A DNA stretch of 64,000 nt, taken from the NCBI GenBank assembly GCA_029243485.1, contig JAQWRY010000003.1, positions 1 through 64,000 on the forward strand. The letters run 5' to 3'. Below are positions 8,108-16,242 of the stretch, piece after piece; position 1 is the first letter of the stretch, and every line of letters starts with the position of its first letter. Origin of the DNA: Candidatus Binatia bacterium (GTDB taxonomy: Bacteria > Desulfobacterota > Binatia > UBA12015). The translations under genes and the position numbers were made by a program. The notes under the pieces are model-generated. The model searched no databases. It was not told where the DNA came from and saw only the letters and a program-made list of their open reading frames with translations.

Positions 8108-9631
8108 GTGATCTTCGACTTCGCGCGCACGAACCCTGAGGGCCTCGCACTCGATGACGGTACGAGGCAGCGGACCTGGGCCGAAGTGGGGGACCGCATC
8201 GTGCGTCTCGCGCATCTCCTTCGGGATGAGCTGGGTATTCGCCCCGAGGAGCACGTCGCCACGCTCATGGGCAATCGGGTCGAGGGGATCGAGTTGATCG
8301 TCGCGTCGATCGTCGCCGGAACCTGGATCACACCGATCAACTGGCACCTTGCCCCGGACGAGATCGACTACACGCTCGGCGACTCGGGTGCGCGTGTTCT
8401 GTTCGTCGATGTGGCTCACGAGGAGGCAGCGCGTGCTATCGCGCTCGACCATCCCGGCTGCCGCATCGTTCGCGTCGGTGAGGAACTCGACCGTGAGCTC
8501 GCTGCGTTGTCTGACGAGCCGTTCGATCCGAGCGGCCCCGCGGGCGGCAACATGATCTATACGAGCGGTACGACGGGTAGGCCGAAGGGTGTGAAGCGGA
8601 CTCGGCCGGGCGCGCTCGGAGCGACGCTGGCCCACCACGAGGTGCTCGGTCGTAACATCGGGCTGGACGGCAGCGGCCCGCATCTCATCACCGGACCGAT
8701 GTACCACGCCGCGCCTCTGATGTTCGCCGTGTACGACATGGCAAACGGCGCACCGCTGATCCTTCTCCCGCGTTGGGAGGAGAGGGCGGCCCTCGCCGCG
8801 CTTTGCGAACGCGAGGTCGCGCATACCCACCTCGTACCGACGATGTTCGTCCGCCTCCTGCGTCTTCCCGAGGACGAGCGTGCAGCCTTTCAGGCCCCCG
8901 CCCTGGACCTGGTACTGCACGGTGCCGCGCCGGTGTCGATCGCGGTGAAGCGCAGGATGATCGAGTGGTGGGGCCCGCTGCTCGTGGAGTACTGGGGTGG
9001 AACCGAGGGCGGCGTGAACACGCTGGTCAATTCGACGGAATGGCAGGGACACCCCGGGACGGTGGGGCGGACCTTACCGGCCTTTGAAGTCTTCTCCGTG
9101 GATTCCGAAGGAAAGCGTCTCCCGCCGGACGAGGTCGGTGATCTCTACTGTCGGCACAAGACCCAGGATGTGGTCTTCGAGTACCACGGGGATCCCGAGA
9201 AGACGTCCGGGGCGTACCTCGAGCCGGGAGTCTTCACTCTGGGCGACGTTGGCTCGGTCGACTCCGAGGGCTGGGTGTTCCTCGCGGATCGTAAGAGCAA
9301 CATGATCATCTCGGGCGGCGTGAACATCTATCCGCTGGAGATCGAGCAGGTGCTCGAGGAGCATGCGGCAGTGGCCGACGTGGCCGTGTTCGGCATCCCC
9401 GACGATGAGTGGGGCGAGAGTGTGAAGGCGGCGATCGAACTCGTGCCGGGGCGTGAGCCTTCCGACGATCTCACGCGCGACATCCTCGCCTTCGGTCGCG
9501 AGCGCCTCGCCGGCTACAAGGTGCCCCGCTCGGTGGACTTCGTGGATGAGCTTCCCCGCCATCCCTCGGGGAAGATCTACACGCGTCGGCTGCGCGATCC
9601 GTACTGGGCCGGTCGCGAGCGCAAGATCTGA
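8108..9631 (+). CDS. Acyl-CoA synthetase (AMP-dependent ligase)
   Basis: A 507-residue adenylate-forming enzyme that activates a carboxylic acid with ATP and CoA. The P-loop-like signature MIYTSGTTGRPKGVKRT is at about 152-168. YWGGTEGGVN marks the A5 region, TLGDVGSVDSEGWVFLADR the hinge, and PRHPSGKIYTRRLR near the end carries the catalytic Lys. The start is a GTG (MIFDFARTNPEG), fitting the compact N-terminus of FadD-like members. The closest-looking groups act on medium or cyclic acyl chains; the substrate is open. It is divergent from the GT39-like gene and converges on the cytochrome c gene. Confidence 0.9.
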   Translation: MIFDFARTNPEGLALDDGTRQRTWAEVGDRIVRLAHLLRDELGIRPEEHVATLMGNRVEGIELIVASIVAGTWITPINWHLAPDEIDYTLGDSGARVLFVDVAHEEAARAIALDHPGCRIVRVGEELDRELAALSDEPFDPSGPAGGNMIYTSGTTGRPKGVKRTRPGALGATLAHHEVLGRNIGLDGSGPHLITGPMYHAAPLMFAVYDMANGAPLILLPRWEERAALAALCEREVAHTHLVPTMFVRLLRLPEDERAAFQAPALDLVLHGAAPVSIAVKRRMIEWWGPLLVEYWGGTEGGVNTLVNSTEWQGHPGTVGRTLPAFEVFSVDSEGKRLPPDEVGDLYCRHKTQDVVFEYHGDPEKTSGAYLEPGVFTLGDVGSVDSEGWVFLADRKSNMIISGGVNIYPLEIEQVLEEHAAVADVAVFGIPDDEWGESVKAAIELVPGREPSDDLTRDILAFGRERLAGYKVPRSVDFVDELPRHPSGKIYTRRLRDPYWAGRERKI

Positions 9632-9656
9632 TCGCGCACGGCCGGGCCGCGCTTCG

Positions 9657-10148
9657 TCAGAAGGATTCGATGTGTGCGACGAGCGCCCACATCTGTTCGC
9701 GCGTGAGCCAGTCCCCCCACCCGGCCATCGTCCCCTTGCCGGCAGAGATGGTCGTGTAGATGCCCGCGCGCATCTTGTCGCCGCCCATCAAGAAGCCCAT
9801 GCTCGGCCCCATCCCGTTCCATGCCCGGGGTTGGACCTGCTCTTCGGCGGCCGGAGGCGGTACCCCGTTTGCACCGTGGCACCGGGCGCATTCCTCGTTC
9901 CACAGGATGGCGGCTTCCATCTGCGTGTGGGTGTCGAGCGTGCCGTCCGCGGGCGCGGTCCCGTCGGTGCCATCTGGTAGGGCCGCGTCGCGCTTCTTGG
10001 CGTCGTCGACTGAGATCCCGAGAGTCTCCGCCCGCCAAACGAACCACTCGTCGCCCACATGCGGTTCTGCGCCGGCCTGCGGCTGCGGCGGCTTGGTGGC
10101 GGCACAACCGGCCAGAGCGACGAGGAGAACTGCAACGAGGATCCGCAT
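9657..10148 (-). CDS. Class I cytochrome c lipoprotein
   Basis: A 163-residue exported protein. The start was set at MRILVAVLLVALAGC because this gives a short lipoprotein signal with lipobox LAGC (Cys17); the longer open frame has no signal. One haem-binding motif is present, CARCHGANG, with a likely distal Met in one of the later segments (NGMGPSMGFLMGG or GTMAGWGDWL). The C-terminal helix WALVAHIESF is typical of monohaem class I cytochromes. It probably carries electrons in the periplasm for one of the quinoproteins or respiratory enzymes, but no partner is adjacent. Confidence 0.85.
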   Translation of the reverse strand: MRILVAVLLVALAGCAATKPPQPQAGAEPHVGDEWFVWRAETLGISVDDAKKRDAALPDGTDGTAPADGTLDTHTQMEAAILWNEECARCHGANGVPPPAAEEQVQPRAWNGMGPSMGFLMGGDKMRAGIYTTISAGKGTMAGWGDWLTREQMWALVAHIESF

Positions 10149-10287
10149 GGGGGCGACGGTTCCACGAGGCGGGTCGCACTGCAAGGCGGCGACACACCTC
10201 TCGATCGGCCTGCGGCGGTGCGGTATTCTCGTCGCAGCGCTGGGTTCGGTGTTCGACAGGCCGGAGGCCGGACCGTAAAGCAGGGGG

Positions 10288-10920
10288 GTGTCCGAGTCTC
10301 CGATCCGCCTCACCGACGATCTTCGCGCGCGCGTTCGACAGAACCTCGAGGGTTTCGACCAGCAGGCGGCGCCTCTGGAAGGTCGCCGTCATGCCGCCGT
10401 CACGCTGACCCTGATCGATGACGCCGCCGGCGACGCGTGCTTCATCCTGACGCGTCGCAGCTCGCGCTTGAAAGATCATCCGCGCCAATGGGCTCTCCCG
10501 GGTGGAAGTCTCGATGCTGGCGAAACGGTCGAGCAGGCGGCGTTGCGCGAACTGCGTGAGGAAGTCGGGCTTACGCTCGAGCCCGACGCCATCCTCGGAC
10601 GACTCGACGACTATCCCACGCGCTCCGGGTTCGTGATTACGCCGGTCGTGCTGTGGGGTGGATCCGGTGCGGCCTTGGCACCCGACCCCAGCGAGGTGTC
10701 GGAGTTGTACCGCGTGCCGCTCACGGAGCTCGAGAAGCCGGATGTCCCGGGCCTGCGGAGCATTCCCGAGAGCGATCGTCCCGTGATTTCGATTCCGCTC
10801 GTCGGGACGCATATTCATGCACCGACAGCGGCTGTGATCTATCAGTTACGCGAGGTCGGGGTGCACGGTCGAGACACGCGGGTGGCTCACTTCGAGCAAC
10901 CCGTCTTCGCCTGGAAGTAG
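10288..10920 (+). CDS. Nudix hydrolase, CoA-pyrophosphatase-like
   Basis: A 210-residue hydrolase with a complete Nudix box, GGSLDAGETVEQAALRELRE followed by EVGL, which binds Mg and cleaves nucleoside diphosphate linkages. The preceding stretch TRRSSRLKDHPRQWALPGG matches the CoA-specific signature (LLTxR...H.G...FPGG) of the NudL/PCD1 group, which hydrolyses CoA and acyl-CoA to 4'-phosphopantetheine and 3',5'-ADP. That would suit a region rich in CoA-thioester genes. The start is a GTG with a G-rich stretch just before it; an alternative start is not obvious. Confidence 0.82.
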   Translation: MSESPIRLTDDLRARVRQNLEGFDQQAAPLEGRRHAAVTLTLIDDAAGDACFILTRRSSRLKDHPRQWALPGGSLDAGETVEQAALRELREEVGLTLEPDAILGRLDDYPTRSGFVITPVVLWGGSGAALAPDPSEVSELYRVPLTELEKPDVPGLRSIPESDRPVISIPLVGTHIHAPTAAVIYQLREVGVHGRDTRVAHFEQPVFAWK

Positions 10921-10975
10921 CGAACGCCCCGCCTTGGAGGGGCCAAGGCATTGATGCCATGTCGCTTCCGGCGCG

Positions 10976-11251
10976 CTAGGGCCGGGCGCCGAAGCGCCGG
11001 GCGGTCCGCTCGCGAGCCTTCTGTGCTTCCATCTCACGATCCCGTGGGGCGGAATCCGTCACGAGGTTCTCCAGCAGCTCAGTTGCTGTTGCGGCTACCG
11101 CCTCGATCGCTCGTTCGAAGGCGGCTTCGTTGGCCCGGGAGGGCTTGTTGAACCCCGAAAGCTTCCGGACGAACTGCAGTGAAGCAGCATGGATCTCTTC
11201 TTTGATCGCCGGCGTCTCGAAGTTGTATCATGTGCGAATGTTCCGACGCAT
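10976..11251 (-). pseudogene. DUF2277 family protein with in-frame stop
   Basis: The minus strand encodes a recognisable DUF2277 protein of 91 residues: MRRNIRT, then a TGA at codon 8, then YNFETPAIKEEIHAASLQF, LSGFNKPSRANEAAFERAI, ELLENLVTDSAPRDRE and a charged tail. Family members start MCRNIKTLxNFE, so the Leu at position 8 has become a stop and Cys2 has become Arg. No ATG or GTG follows close enough to rescue it. The rest of the frame is intact and well conserved, which suggests recent inactivation or a sequencing error. The family's function is unknown. The 5' end lies beneath the upstream leader of the next plus-strand gene. Confidence 0.6.
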
Positions 11252-11378
11252 GAGAGGCCTCCCGTTGGGGGGAGCCTGGCAGCCCGGATCGCGGGCGGCC
11301 AAGCTGCTCGCGCTGGCCTTCGTGGCTCTGGTCACCGCGCCGGCAGTACCGGTCCTTGGGGCTGAGGAAGGAACGAAG

Positions 11379-11780
11379 GTGATCAACCCAGAACAAGAAG
11401 CCTATCTCCGAGACCATGTCTGGGCGGTTCTGGGTACGGGTCGGAAGGACGGGTCGCCGCAGCTGTCGATGGTGGCGTACGAGTTCGACGGCGTGGATAT
11501 CGCGATCTCAATCAAGAGCTACACGGCAAAATGGAAGAACATCCTGCGCCAACCCGATGTCGCGTTGCTCGTTCACGACGGACGCAAGCAGTTGATCATC
11601 TACGGCACGGTCGAAGCGATTGCGGAGGACCCGGAGCGACGGGACGTCATCCGTCGCGTGATGACACGCCTGCGGCCCGAGGCGGCGGGGCTCGATGATG
11701 AGGCGCTCACGAAGATTCTGGACCAGCAAGAGCGCACGGCGCTGCGTCTCGTTCCGAAGAAGGTCTTTCTGAACGACTGA
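11379..11780 (+). CDS. PPOX-class (pyridoxamine oxidase-like) flavin/F420 protein
   Basis: A 133-residue split-barrel protein of the pyridoxamine 5'-phosphate oxidase-like superfamily, with YLRDHVWAVLGTGRKDGSPQ and the barrel strand region YTAKWKNILRQPDVALLVHD. Such small proteins bind FMN or F420 and reduce or oxidise small molecules; the cofactor cannot be told by eye. The GTG start was chosen because GAGGAAGG sits about six bases upstream and the barrel begins just after. A longer frame from an upstream ATG would add a hydrophobic leader, but this family is normally cytoplasmic. A 36-base gap leads to the next gene, so co-transcription is likely. Confidence 0.8.
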   Translation: MINPEQEAYLRDHVWAVLGTGRKDGSPQLSMVAYEFDGVDIAISIKSYTAKWKNILRQPDVALLVHDGRKQLIIYGTVEAIAEDPERRDVIRRVMTRLRPEAAGLDDEALTKILDQQERTALRLVPKKVFLND

Positions 11781-11816
11781 GGGTAATTCCGTACTTGTTA
11801 TGTGGGAGATGAGATC

Positions 11817-13319
11817 ATGACCGAGGAACATCTGGACGTACTGGTCGTGGGCGCGGGGATTTCCGGGATCGGAGCCGGCTATCACCTGCAGAAGAACTGC
11901 CCGGGCAAGACCTATGCGATCCTCGAGCGTCGGGAGAACCTCGGGGGCACCTGGGATCTCTTTCGCTACCCCGGCATCCGGTCCGACTCGGACATGTACA
12001 CGCTGGGCTACTCGTTCAAGCCGTGGACGGACCCGCAGGCGATTGCGGATGGGTCGTCGATCCTGAGCTACCTGAACGAGACCGCGTCGGAGAACGGCAT
12101 CGATCAGAAGATCCGGTACGGCATCCACGTGAAGAGCGCATCGTGGTCGACGGAGGACGCTCGTTGGACCGTCGAGGCCGAGAGCGTCGGCACGGGTGAG
12201 TCCTGCACGTTCACGTGCCGCTTCTTGTTCATGTGCTCCGGCTACTACGACTACGACAAAGGGTACACGCCGGACTTCCCGGGAGTAGACGCGTTCCGCG
12301 GGCGGATTGCGCACCCGCAGAAGTGGACAGAGGACATCGATTACGCCGGAAAGCGCGTCGTCGTGATCGGGAGCGGGGCGACCGCGGTCACGCTCGTCCC
12401 CGCGATGGCGAAGACGGCCGCGCACGTGACGATGCTGCAGCGCTCGCCGACGTATGTCGTGGCCGCGCCGGGCCAGGACGGGATGGCGAACAGGCTGCGC
12501 GAGTACCTTCCCGCCAAGCTCGTGTACTCCTTGGTGCGCGCGCGAAACGTCCTCTTCATGTCGTTTTTCTTCTGGCTGTGCCGTCGCTACCCCGCGTGGG
12601 CCAAGAAGATGCTGATCCAGCAGGTCCGCGATCACCTCGGGGCCGACTACGACATCGAGAAGCACTTCACTCCGCGATACAATCCGTGGGATCAGCGCGT
12701 GTGTCTGGTCCCCGAAGGCGATTTGTTCAAGACGCTCAAGTCGGGTGAAGCGTCGGTCGTCACCGATCACATCGAGACGTTCACCGAGAACGGCATTCGG
12801 CTCACGTCGGGAGAAGAGCTCGAGGCGGATGTCGTCGTAACGGCGACCGGTCTGAATCTGCAGCTTCTCGGTGGGGTCGACGTCACCGTCGACGGGGAAC
12901 TCGTCAAGTTCTCCGACAGCCTGACCTACAAGGGTATGATGTTCAGTGATGTGCCGAATCTGGCGATGTCGATCGGGTACACGAACGCTTCGTGGACGCT
13001 GAAGTGTGATCTGACCTGTGAGTTCGTCAGCCGGCTCTTGAACCACATGGACGCGAAAGGCTTCGATATCTGCTGCCCGCGACCTCGTCACGCAGAGGTC
13101 GATCTCGACCCGATGCTGGACTTCACTTCGGGTTACATCCAGCGCTCGATCGATCAGTTTCCGAAGCAGGCGAAGAGCCTACCGTGGAAGGCGTACCAGA
13201 ACTACATGGTGGACATCTGGACAGTTGCGCTCGGATCGCTGGAGGATGGCGCACTCGAGTTCACGCGACGCCCCGCCTCCACGACCCGTTCCGAGAACAA
13301 GAACGATCGGGCTGCGTAG
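11817..13319 (+). CDS. EthA-like flavin monooxygenase
   Basis: A 500-residue FAD/NADPH monooxygenase. VLVVGAGISGIGAGYHL is the FAD-binding Rossmann motif, and the stretch NLGGTWDLFRYPGIRSDSD followed by MYTLGYSFKPW is diagnostic of the EthA group of class B monooxygenases. A second nucleotide site reads VVVIGSGATAVTLVP. EthA enzymes perform Baeyer-Villiger oxidation of ketones and oxidise thioamides. The ATG at MTEEHLDV has a GGGAGATGAG stretch upstream. A hydrophobic helix around 235-255 (MSFFFWLCRRYP) may bring it to the membrane. It lies 36 bases after the PPOX-fold gene. Confidence 0.88.
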   Translation: MTEEHLDVLVVGAGISGIGAGYHLQKNCPGKTYAILERRENLGGTWDLFRYPGIRSDSDMYTLGYSFKPWTDPQAIADGSSILSYLNETASENGIDQKIRYGIHVKSASWSTEDARWTVEAESVGTGESCTFTCRFLFMCSGYYDYDKGYTPDFPGVDAFRGRIAHPQKWTEDIDYAGKRVVVIGSGATAVTLVPAMAKTAAHVTMLQRSPTYVVAAPGQDGMANRLREYLPAKLVYSLVRARNVLFMSFFFWLCRRYPAWAKKMLIQQVRDHLGADYDIEKHFTPRYNPWDQRVCLVPEGDLFKTLKSGEASVVTDHIETFTENGIRLTSGEELEADVVVTATGLNLQLLGGVDVTVDGELVKFSDSLTYKGMMFSDVPNLAMSIGYTNASWTLKCDLTCEFVSRLLNHMDAKGFDICCPRPRHAEVDLDPMLDFTSGYIQRSIDQFPKQAKSLPWKAYQNYMVDIWTVALGSLEDGALEFTRRPASTTRSENKNDRAA

Positions 13320-13331
13320 ACACCGATCGCG

Positions 13332-14570
13332 TCACTCGGGGGAGAGTGGCCGCCGCCACTCCACGAGTTCCCGCGAGAGATCGTCGACCGATGCGGCGCC
13401 CGTGAGCGCGAGGGTTCGGCCGATCCCTTCGGCGAGCCAACCAAAGAGCAGGTCGACGCCGCGCTCGCCTCCCGCGGCGAGTGCGTAGAGGTAGGCGCGA
13501 CCGATCATGCAGGCCCGGGCTCCGAGGGCGAGCGCCTTTACGACGTCGCTCCCTCGTCGCACGCCGCCGTCGCAGTACACCTCGACGCGATCCCCGACCG
13601 CGCCTGCGACCGACTCGAGGAGTTCCAACGGCGTGGGCGCGTCGTCGAGTTGTCGGCCCCCGTGGTTCGAGAGGGCGACGGCAGAGACTCCCGTGTCCGC
13701 GGCGATGCGCGCGTCTTCGACGGTTTGGATCCCTTTCAGAACGATCGGCCCCTTCCAGATCGACTGGAGCCACTCGACATCACGCCAGGAGAGGCCGGGG
13801 TCGAACTGCGTGTTGATGTACTCGGCGAGGGCGACCGGGGTCGAGCCATCGCCCACTTCGCGGCCGACCACGTTGGCGAAGATGATGGGCTCCGCCGTGA
13901 GGAAGTCGAACGTCCAGCCAGGGTGGAGAATGCCGTCGAGGATGGTGTCGAGACCGAGCTTCGGAGGGAGTGAGAAGCCGCTTCGCACGTCGCGTTCGCG
14001 GCGTCCGAACACGGGGGTGTCCACCGTGAGCAGGAGGGCCTCGTACCCGGCTGCGGCGGAGCGTTCGACCATCTCCTTTACGAGTTCCCGATCGTGCCAC
14101 ACGTAGACCTGGAACCACTTTGATCCGCTCGAGACGGCGGCCACGTCTTCGATGGAGCGCGTACTCAAGGTCGAGAGCGTGTACGGAATGCCGGCGTTGG
14201 CGGCGGCGCGGGCGACGGCGAGTTCTCCCTGGGAATGGGCGGTGCGGCCGAAGCCGGTGGGACTGCAGATCAGGGGCATCGTCGCGTCGCGGCCGAGGAT
14301 CGTCGTGGCGTACCCGGGCTCGCCCACTTCCCGCAGGACGCGTGGTCGGAACCCGAGAGCGCGAAAAGCGGCGCTATTCCGCTCGAGGGTGCGCTCATCC
14401 TCGGCCGCGCCGTCGATGTAGTCGAAGACGCCGCTCGGGAGCCGCTGCTGCGCGATCCGGCGGAAGTCCTCGACGCTGGCGCACCGGTTCAGCCGACGGA
14501 CGACCGGGTCCCATTCAAAGGAACGGAACCGAAGGACGGAGCGTAGCGTGTCGAGGATCGGAATTGGCAT
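13332..14570 (-). CDS. FMN-dependent alpha-hydroxy acid dehydrogenase
   Basis: A 412-residue TIM-barrel flavoprotein of the LldD/glycolate oxidase/MftD superfamily, which oxidises L-2-hydroxy acids to 2-oxo acids. Conserved regions include VFDYIDGAAEDE, ICSPTGFGRTAH, QVYVWHDREL and LLTVDTPVFGRRERD. The active-site segment SNHGGRQLDDAP carries the catalytic His and substrate-binding Arg, and DGGVRRGSDVVKALALGA binds FMN phosphate. No N-terminal cytochrome b2 or membrane segment is seen. Similarity to MftD is only at superfamily level, as no mycofactocin genes are nearby. It converges on the EthA-like gene with a 12-base gap. Confidence 0.88.
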   Translation of the reverse strand: MPIPILDTLRSVLRFRSFEWDPVVRRLNRCASVEDFRRIAQQRLPSGVFDYIDGAAEDERTLERNSAAFRALGFRPRVLREVGEPGYATTILGRDATMPLICSPTGFGRTAHSQGELAVARAAANAGIPYTLSTLSTRSIEDVAAVSSGSKWFQVYVWHDRELVKEMVERSAAAGYEALLLTVDTPVFGRRERDVRSGFSLPPKLGLDTILDGILHPGWTFDFLTAEPIIFANVVGREVGDGSTPVALAEYINTQFDPGLSWRDVEWLQSIWKGPIVLKGIQTVEDARIAADTGVSAVALSNHGGRQLDDAPTPLELLESVAGAVGDRVEVYCDGGVRRGSDVVKALALGARACMIGRAYLYALAAGGERGVDLLFGWLAEGIGRTLALTGAASVDDLSRELVEWRRPLSPE

Positions 14571-14582
14571 GAGGGCTGGCGG

Positions 14583-15061
14583 TTAGAACTCGACTCCGAG
14601 ACCGATCGCGGGGCTTCCGGGCTGCGCGGCGAGGGGGGTCGTCGCTCCTTCGGACTCCTTCGAGGCGCGGGGGTAGTACGCTCGGTAGCCGGCGAAGGTG
14701 ACCAGGCCGGCCGAGAAGATTTTCCACGGCATGTCCCGCCGCAGACCGCTCACGATGTTCCAAGCGAGGTTCGAGCCGGCGCCGCAGCCGCCGACGATCG
14801 GATCCATGAACTCGATCTTCGACGCGGAGCAGCGCCCCGCCGAGGCCGGTCTCGCCCACGAGGTCCACGGCCTCGCTGAGTCCGATGTCGATGTCCGCGC
14901 TGTCCCCACTGAGCGATACGCTGCGGCTCGCGGTGGGCAGCCAGAGATAGGGGATGATCTGGAAGGCTCACCGGTCCTCCTCGACCTCGGTGTCTTCGGA
15001 GGGGCGTGAGCCAGGGCGGGTCCCGGAGCCAGCAGGAGCGCGCAGATCAGCGAGGCGATCA
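14583..15061 (-). pseudogene. Outer-membrane beta-barrel protein, frameshifted
   Basis: The start MIASLICALLLAPGPALAHA is a good signal peptide. The same frame then loses sense, while the next frame reads FQIIPYLWLPTASRSVSLSG then DSADIDIGLSEAVDLVGETG, a familiar opening of outer-membrane barrel proteins. The first frame resumes at MDPIVGGCGAGSNLAWNIVS and ends with an alternating beta pattern and AIGLGVEF with terminal Phe. Two frameshifts plus a missing centre (about 155 codons against 230-260) show decay. It lies 20 bases downstream of the small secreted protein gene, so the two may once have formed an operon. Confidence 0.55.
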
Positions 15062-15081
15062 TGGAGCGTGGCCCGTCGTGC

Positions 15082-15375
15082 CTACTTGCAGGTGACTTTT
15101 GCATTGCCCCAGCAACGGTAGATCCGATCACCGTAGGCATCGACGTTCGTCCGGAACTTGCAGTTGCCGCGCCGCAGGCCGAAACGGGCACTTGGGAAGC
15201 CGCCGGAGCGCTCGCACCGGAACATGCTGTCCTCTTGTGCCAGAGCGATTGCATCGGCGCAGCAGTCGCTCTTGTCGTACCAGGACCAGCCGGTATCGGA
15301 GGTGCCGGGGAAGATGGCGGCTTCCGCCGCAACGGGTGCCGCGAGGAGAACGAGGACGAGAGCGACGATTCGCAT
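15082..15375 (-). CDS. Small secreted cysteine-rich protein
   Basis: A 97-residue protein I cannot assign to a family. MRIVALVLVLLAAPVAAEA is a clear signal peptide. The mature part of about 78 residues has six cysteines (DCCADA, MFRCERSGG, GNCKF, RCWGNAKVTCK), enough for three disulfides, and is rich in aromatic and basic residues, so it is probably a compact periplasmic or extracellular domain. It is divergent from the DUF3313-like lipoprotein gene; the 60 bases between them must hold both promoters. The upstream stretch reads TATAGA close to the start. Confidence 0.65.
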   Translation of the reverse strand: MRIVALVLVLLAAPVAAEAAIFPGTSDTGWSWYDKSDCCADAIALAQEDSMFRCERSGGFPSARFGLRRGNCKFRTNVDAYGDRIYRCWGNAKVTCK

Positions 15376-15435
15376 ATAGAGCGTCTATCATCCGGCTCTG
15401 GAGGCGAAAAGCCGTCGGTGATACCGACCGGGGAG

Positions 15436-16104
15436 ATGGGATTCTCTCGAAACGCCATTCTCGCCATGGGCGCGGTTCTGTTGGCCGCCGCCTGCACGGC
15501 TTCGACCGCACGGCTCGACAACGCGAAGATGTCGGGTTTCCTCGAAAGCTACGAGGCCCTCGAGCCGGTCGAGCGCGGGTACCTCTACACGAACCCGAAT
15601 GCGGACTGGTCGTCCTACGGCAAGGTGTTGCTGCCGCCGGTCACGATCTGGCGCTCGGGCGAGAATTCGCTGGACGAGGTTCAAGAGGAGGAGCTGGCGA
15701 AGGTCGCGACGCTTCTCGACCGTGCCGTCCGTGACCGCTTGTCCAAGGATTTCCAGATCGTGGACGAGGCCGGACCAGGGGTTCTCCGGTTGTCGCTGGC
15801 CATCACAGAGGCGTTGGCCGCGGACGACCAGATCTCCATCATCACCGCTGAAGTGGCGGGCCAGCCGATGCCGGCCGACGATGAGATATCAGACGAGCTC
15901 AAGGCGTACGCCGACGTCGCGATGATTGAGATCGAGGCGCGTGACGCCGCGAACCGGCAGCTCCTCGCTGCGGCCGTCGACACGTATATCGCGCCGCCCG
16001 GCAAGGAGAAGGGCTCCGCCGATGATTGGGAGGGCGTGGCCGAGGCCTTTACGGCCTGGGCAGACCGGCTCGCCGGCTGGTTTGTGCAAGCGCGGCGGAA
16101 GTAG
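15436..16104 (+). CDS. DUF3313-like lipoprotein
   Basis: A 222-residue lipoprotein. The signal MGFSRNAILAMGAVLLAAAC ends in a lipobox with Cys20. The mature protein has the DUF3313 features: SGFLESYEALEP, a YTNPNADWSSYGKVLLPPVT strand, and a later ALRRAxxxxL-type domain seen here as RLSLAITEALAAD. Proteins of this family are outer-membrane or periplasmic lipoproteins of unknown function, common in Proteobacteria. A second member begins at 63452. The ATG follows GGGGAG; a GTG 18 bases upstream is an alternative start. The 138 bases after the stop hold nothing recognisable. Confidence 0.75.
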   Translation: MGFSRNAILAMGAVLLAAACTASTARLDNAKMSGFLESYEALEPVERGYLYTNPNADWSSYGKVLLPPVTIWRSGENSLDEVQEEELAKVATLLDRAVRDRLSKDFQIVDEAGPGVLRLSLAITEALAADDQISIITAEVAGQPMPADDEISDELKAYADVAMIEIEARDAANRQLLAAAVDTYIAPPGKEKGSADDWEGVAEAFTAWADRLAGWFVQARRK

Positions 16105-16242
16105 CGCTCAATCGCCGCGGTCCCTTCGTCGGGCTCAGCCGCAGTAGTCGTTGGCCGGGCGCTTCGGTCACGAGCAGCGTGGTCGGGCAGGCCGCGGCGG
16201 CAAACATCCAGAGTGTCGACGTGATGACGTCCCCTAAACGGG

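Noticed and set aside
11130-11378. A longer N-terminus with a hydrophobic leader for the PPOX-fold protein.
   Set aside because: The family is cytoplasmic, a good ribosome-binding site precedes the inner GTG, and the extra stretch overlaps the DUF2277 gene on the other strand.
11508-13091. A 527-codon minus-strand open frame opposite the EthA-like gene.
   Set aside because: It shows no family motif and lies opposite a clearly coding strand; it is a high-GC shadow.
13332-14570. Assignment of the FMN dehydrogenase as MftD of the mycofactocin pathway.
   Set aside because: No mycofactocin precursor, radical SAM or chaperone gene is nearby, and LldD-like enzymes look similar by eye.
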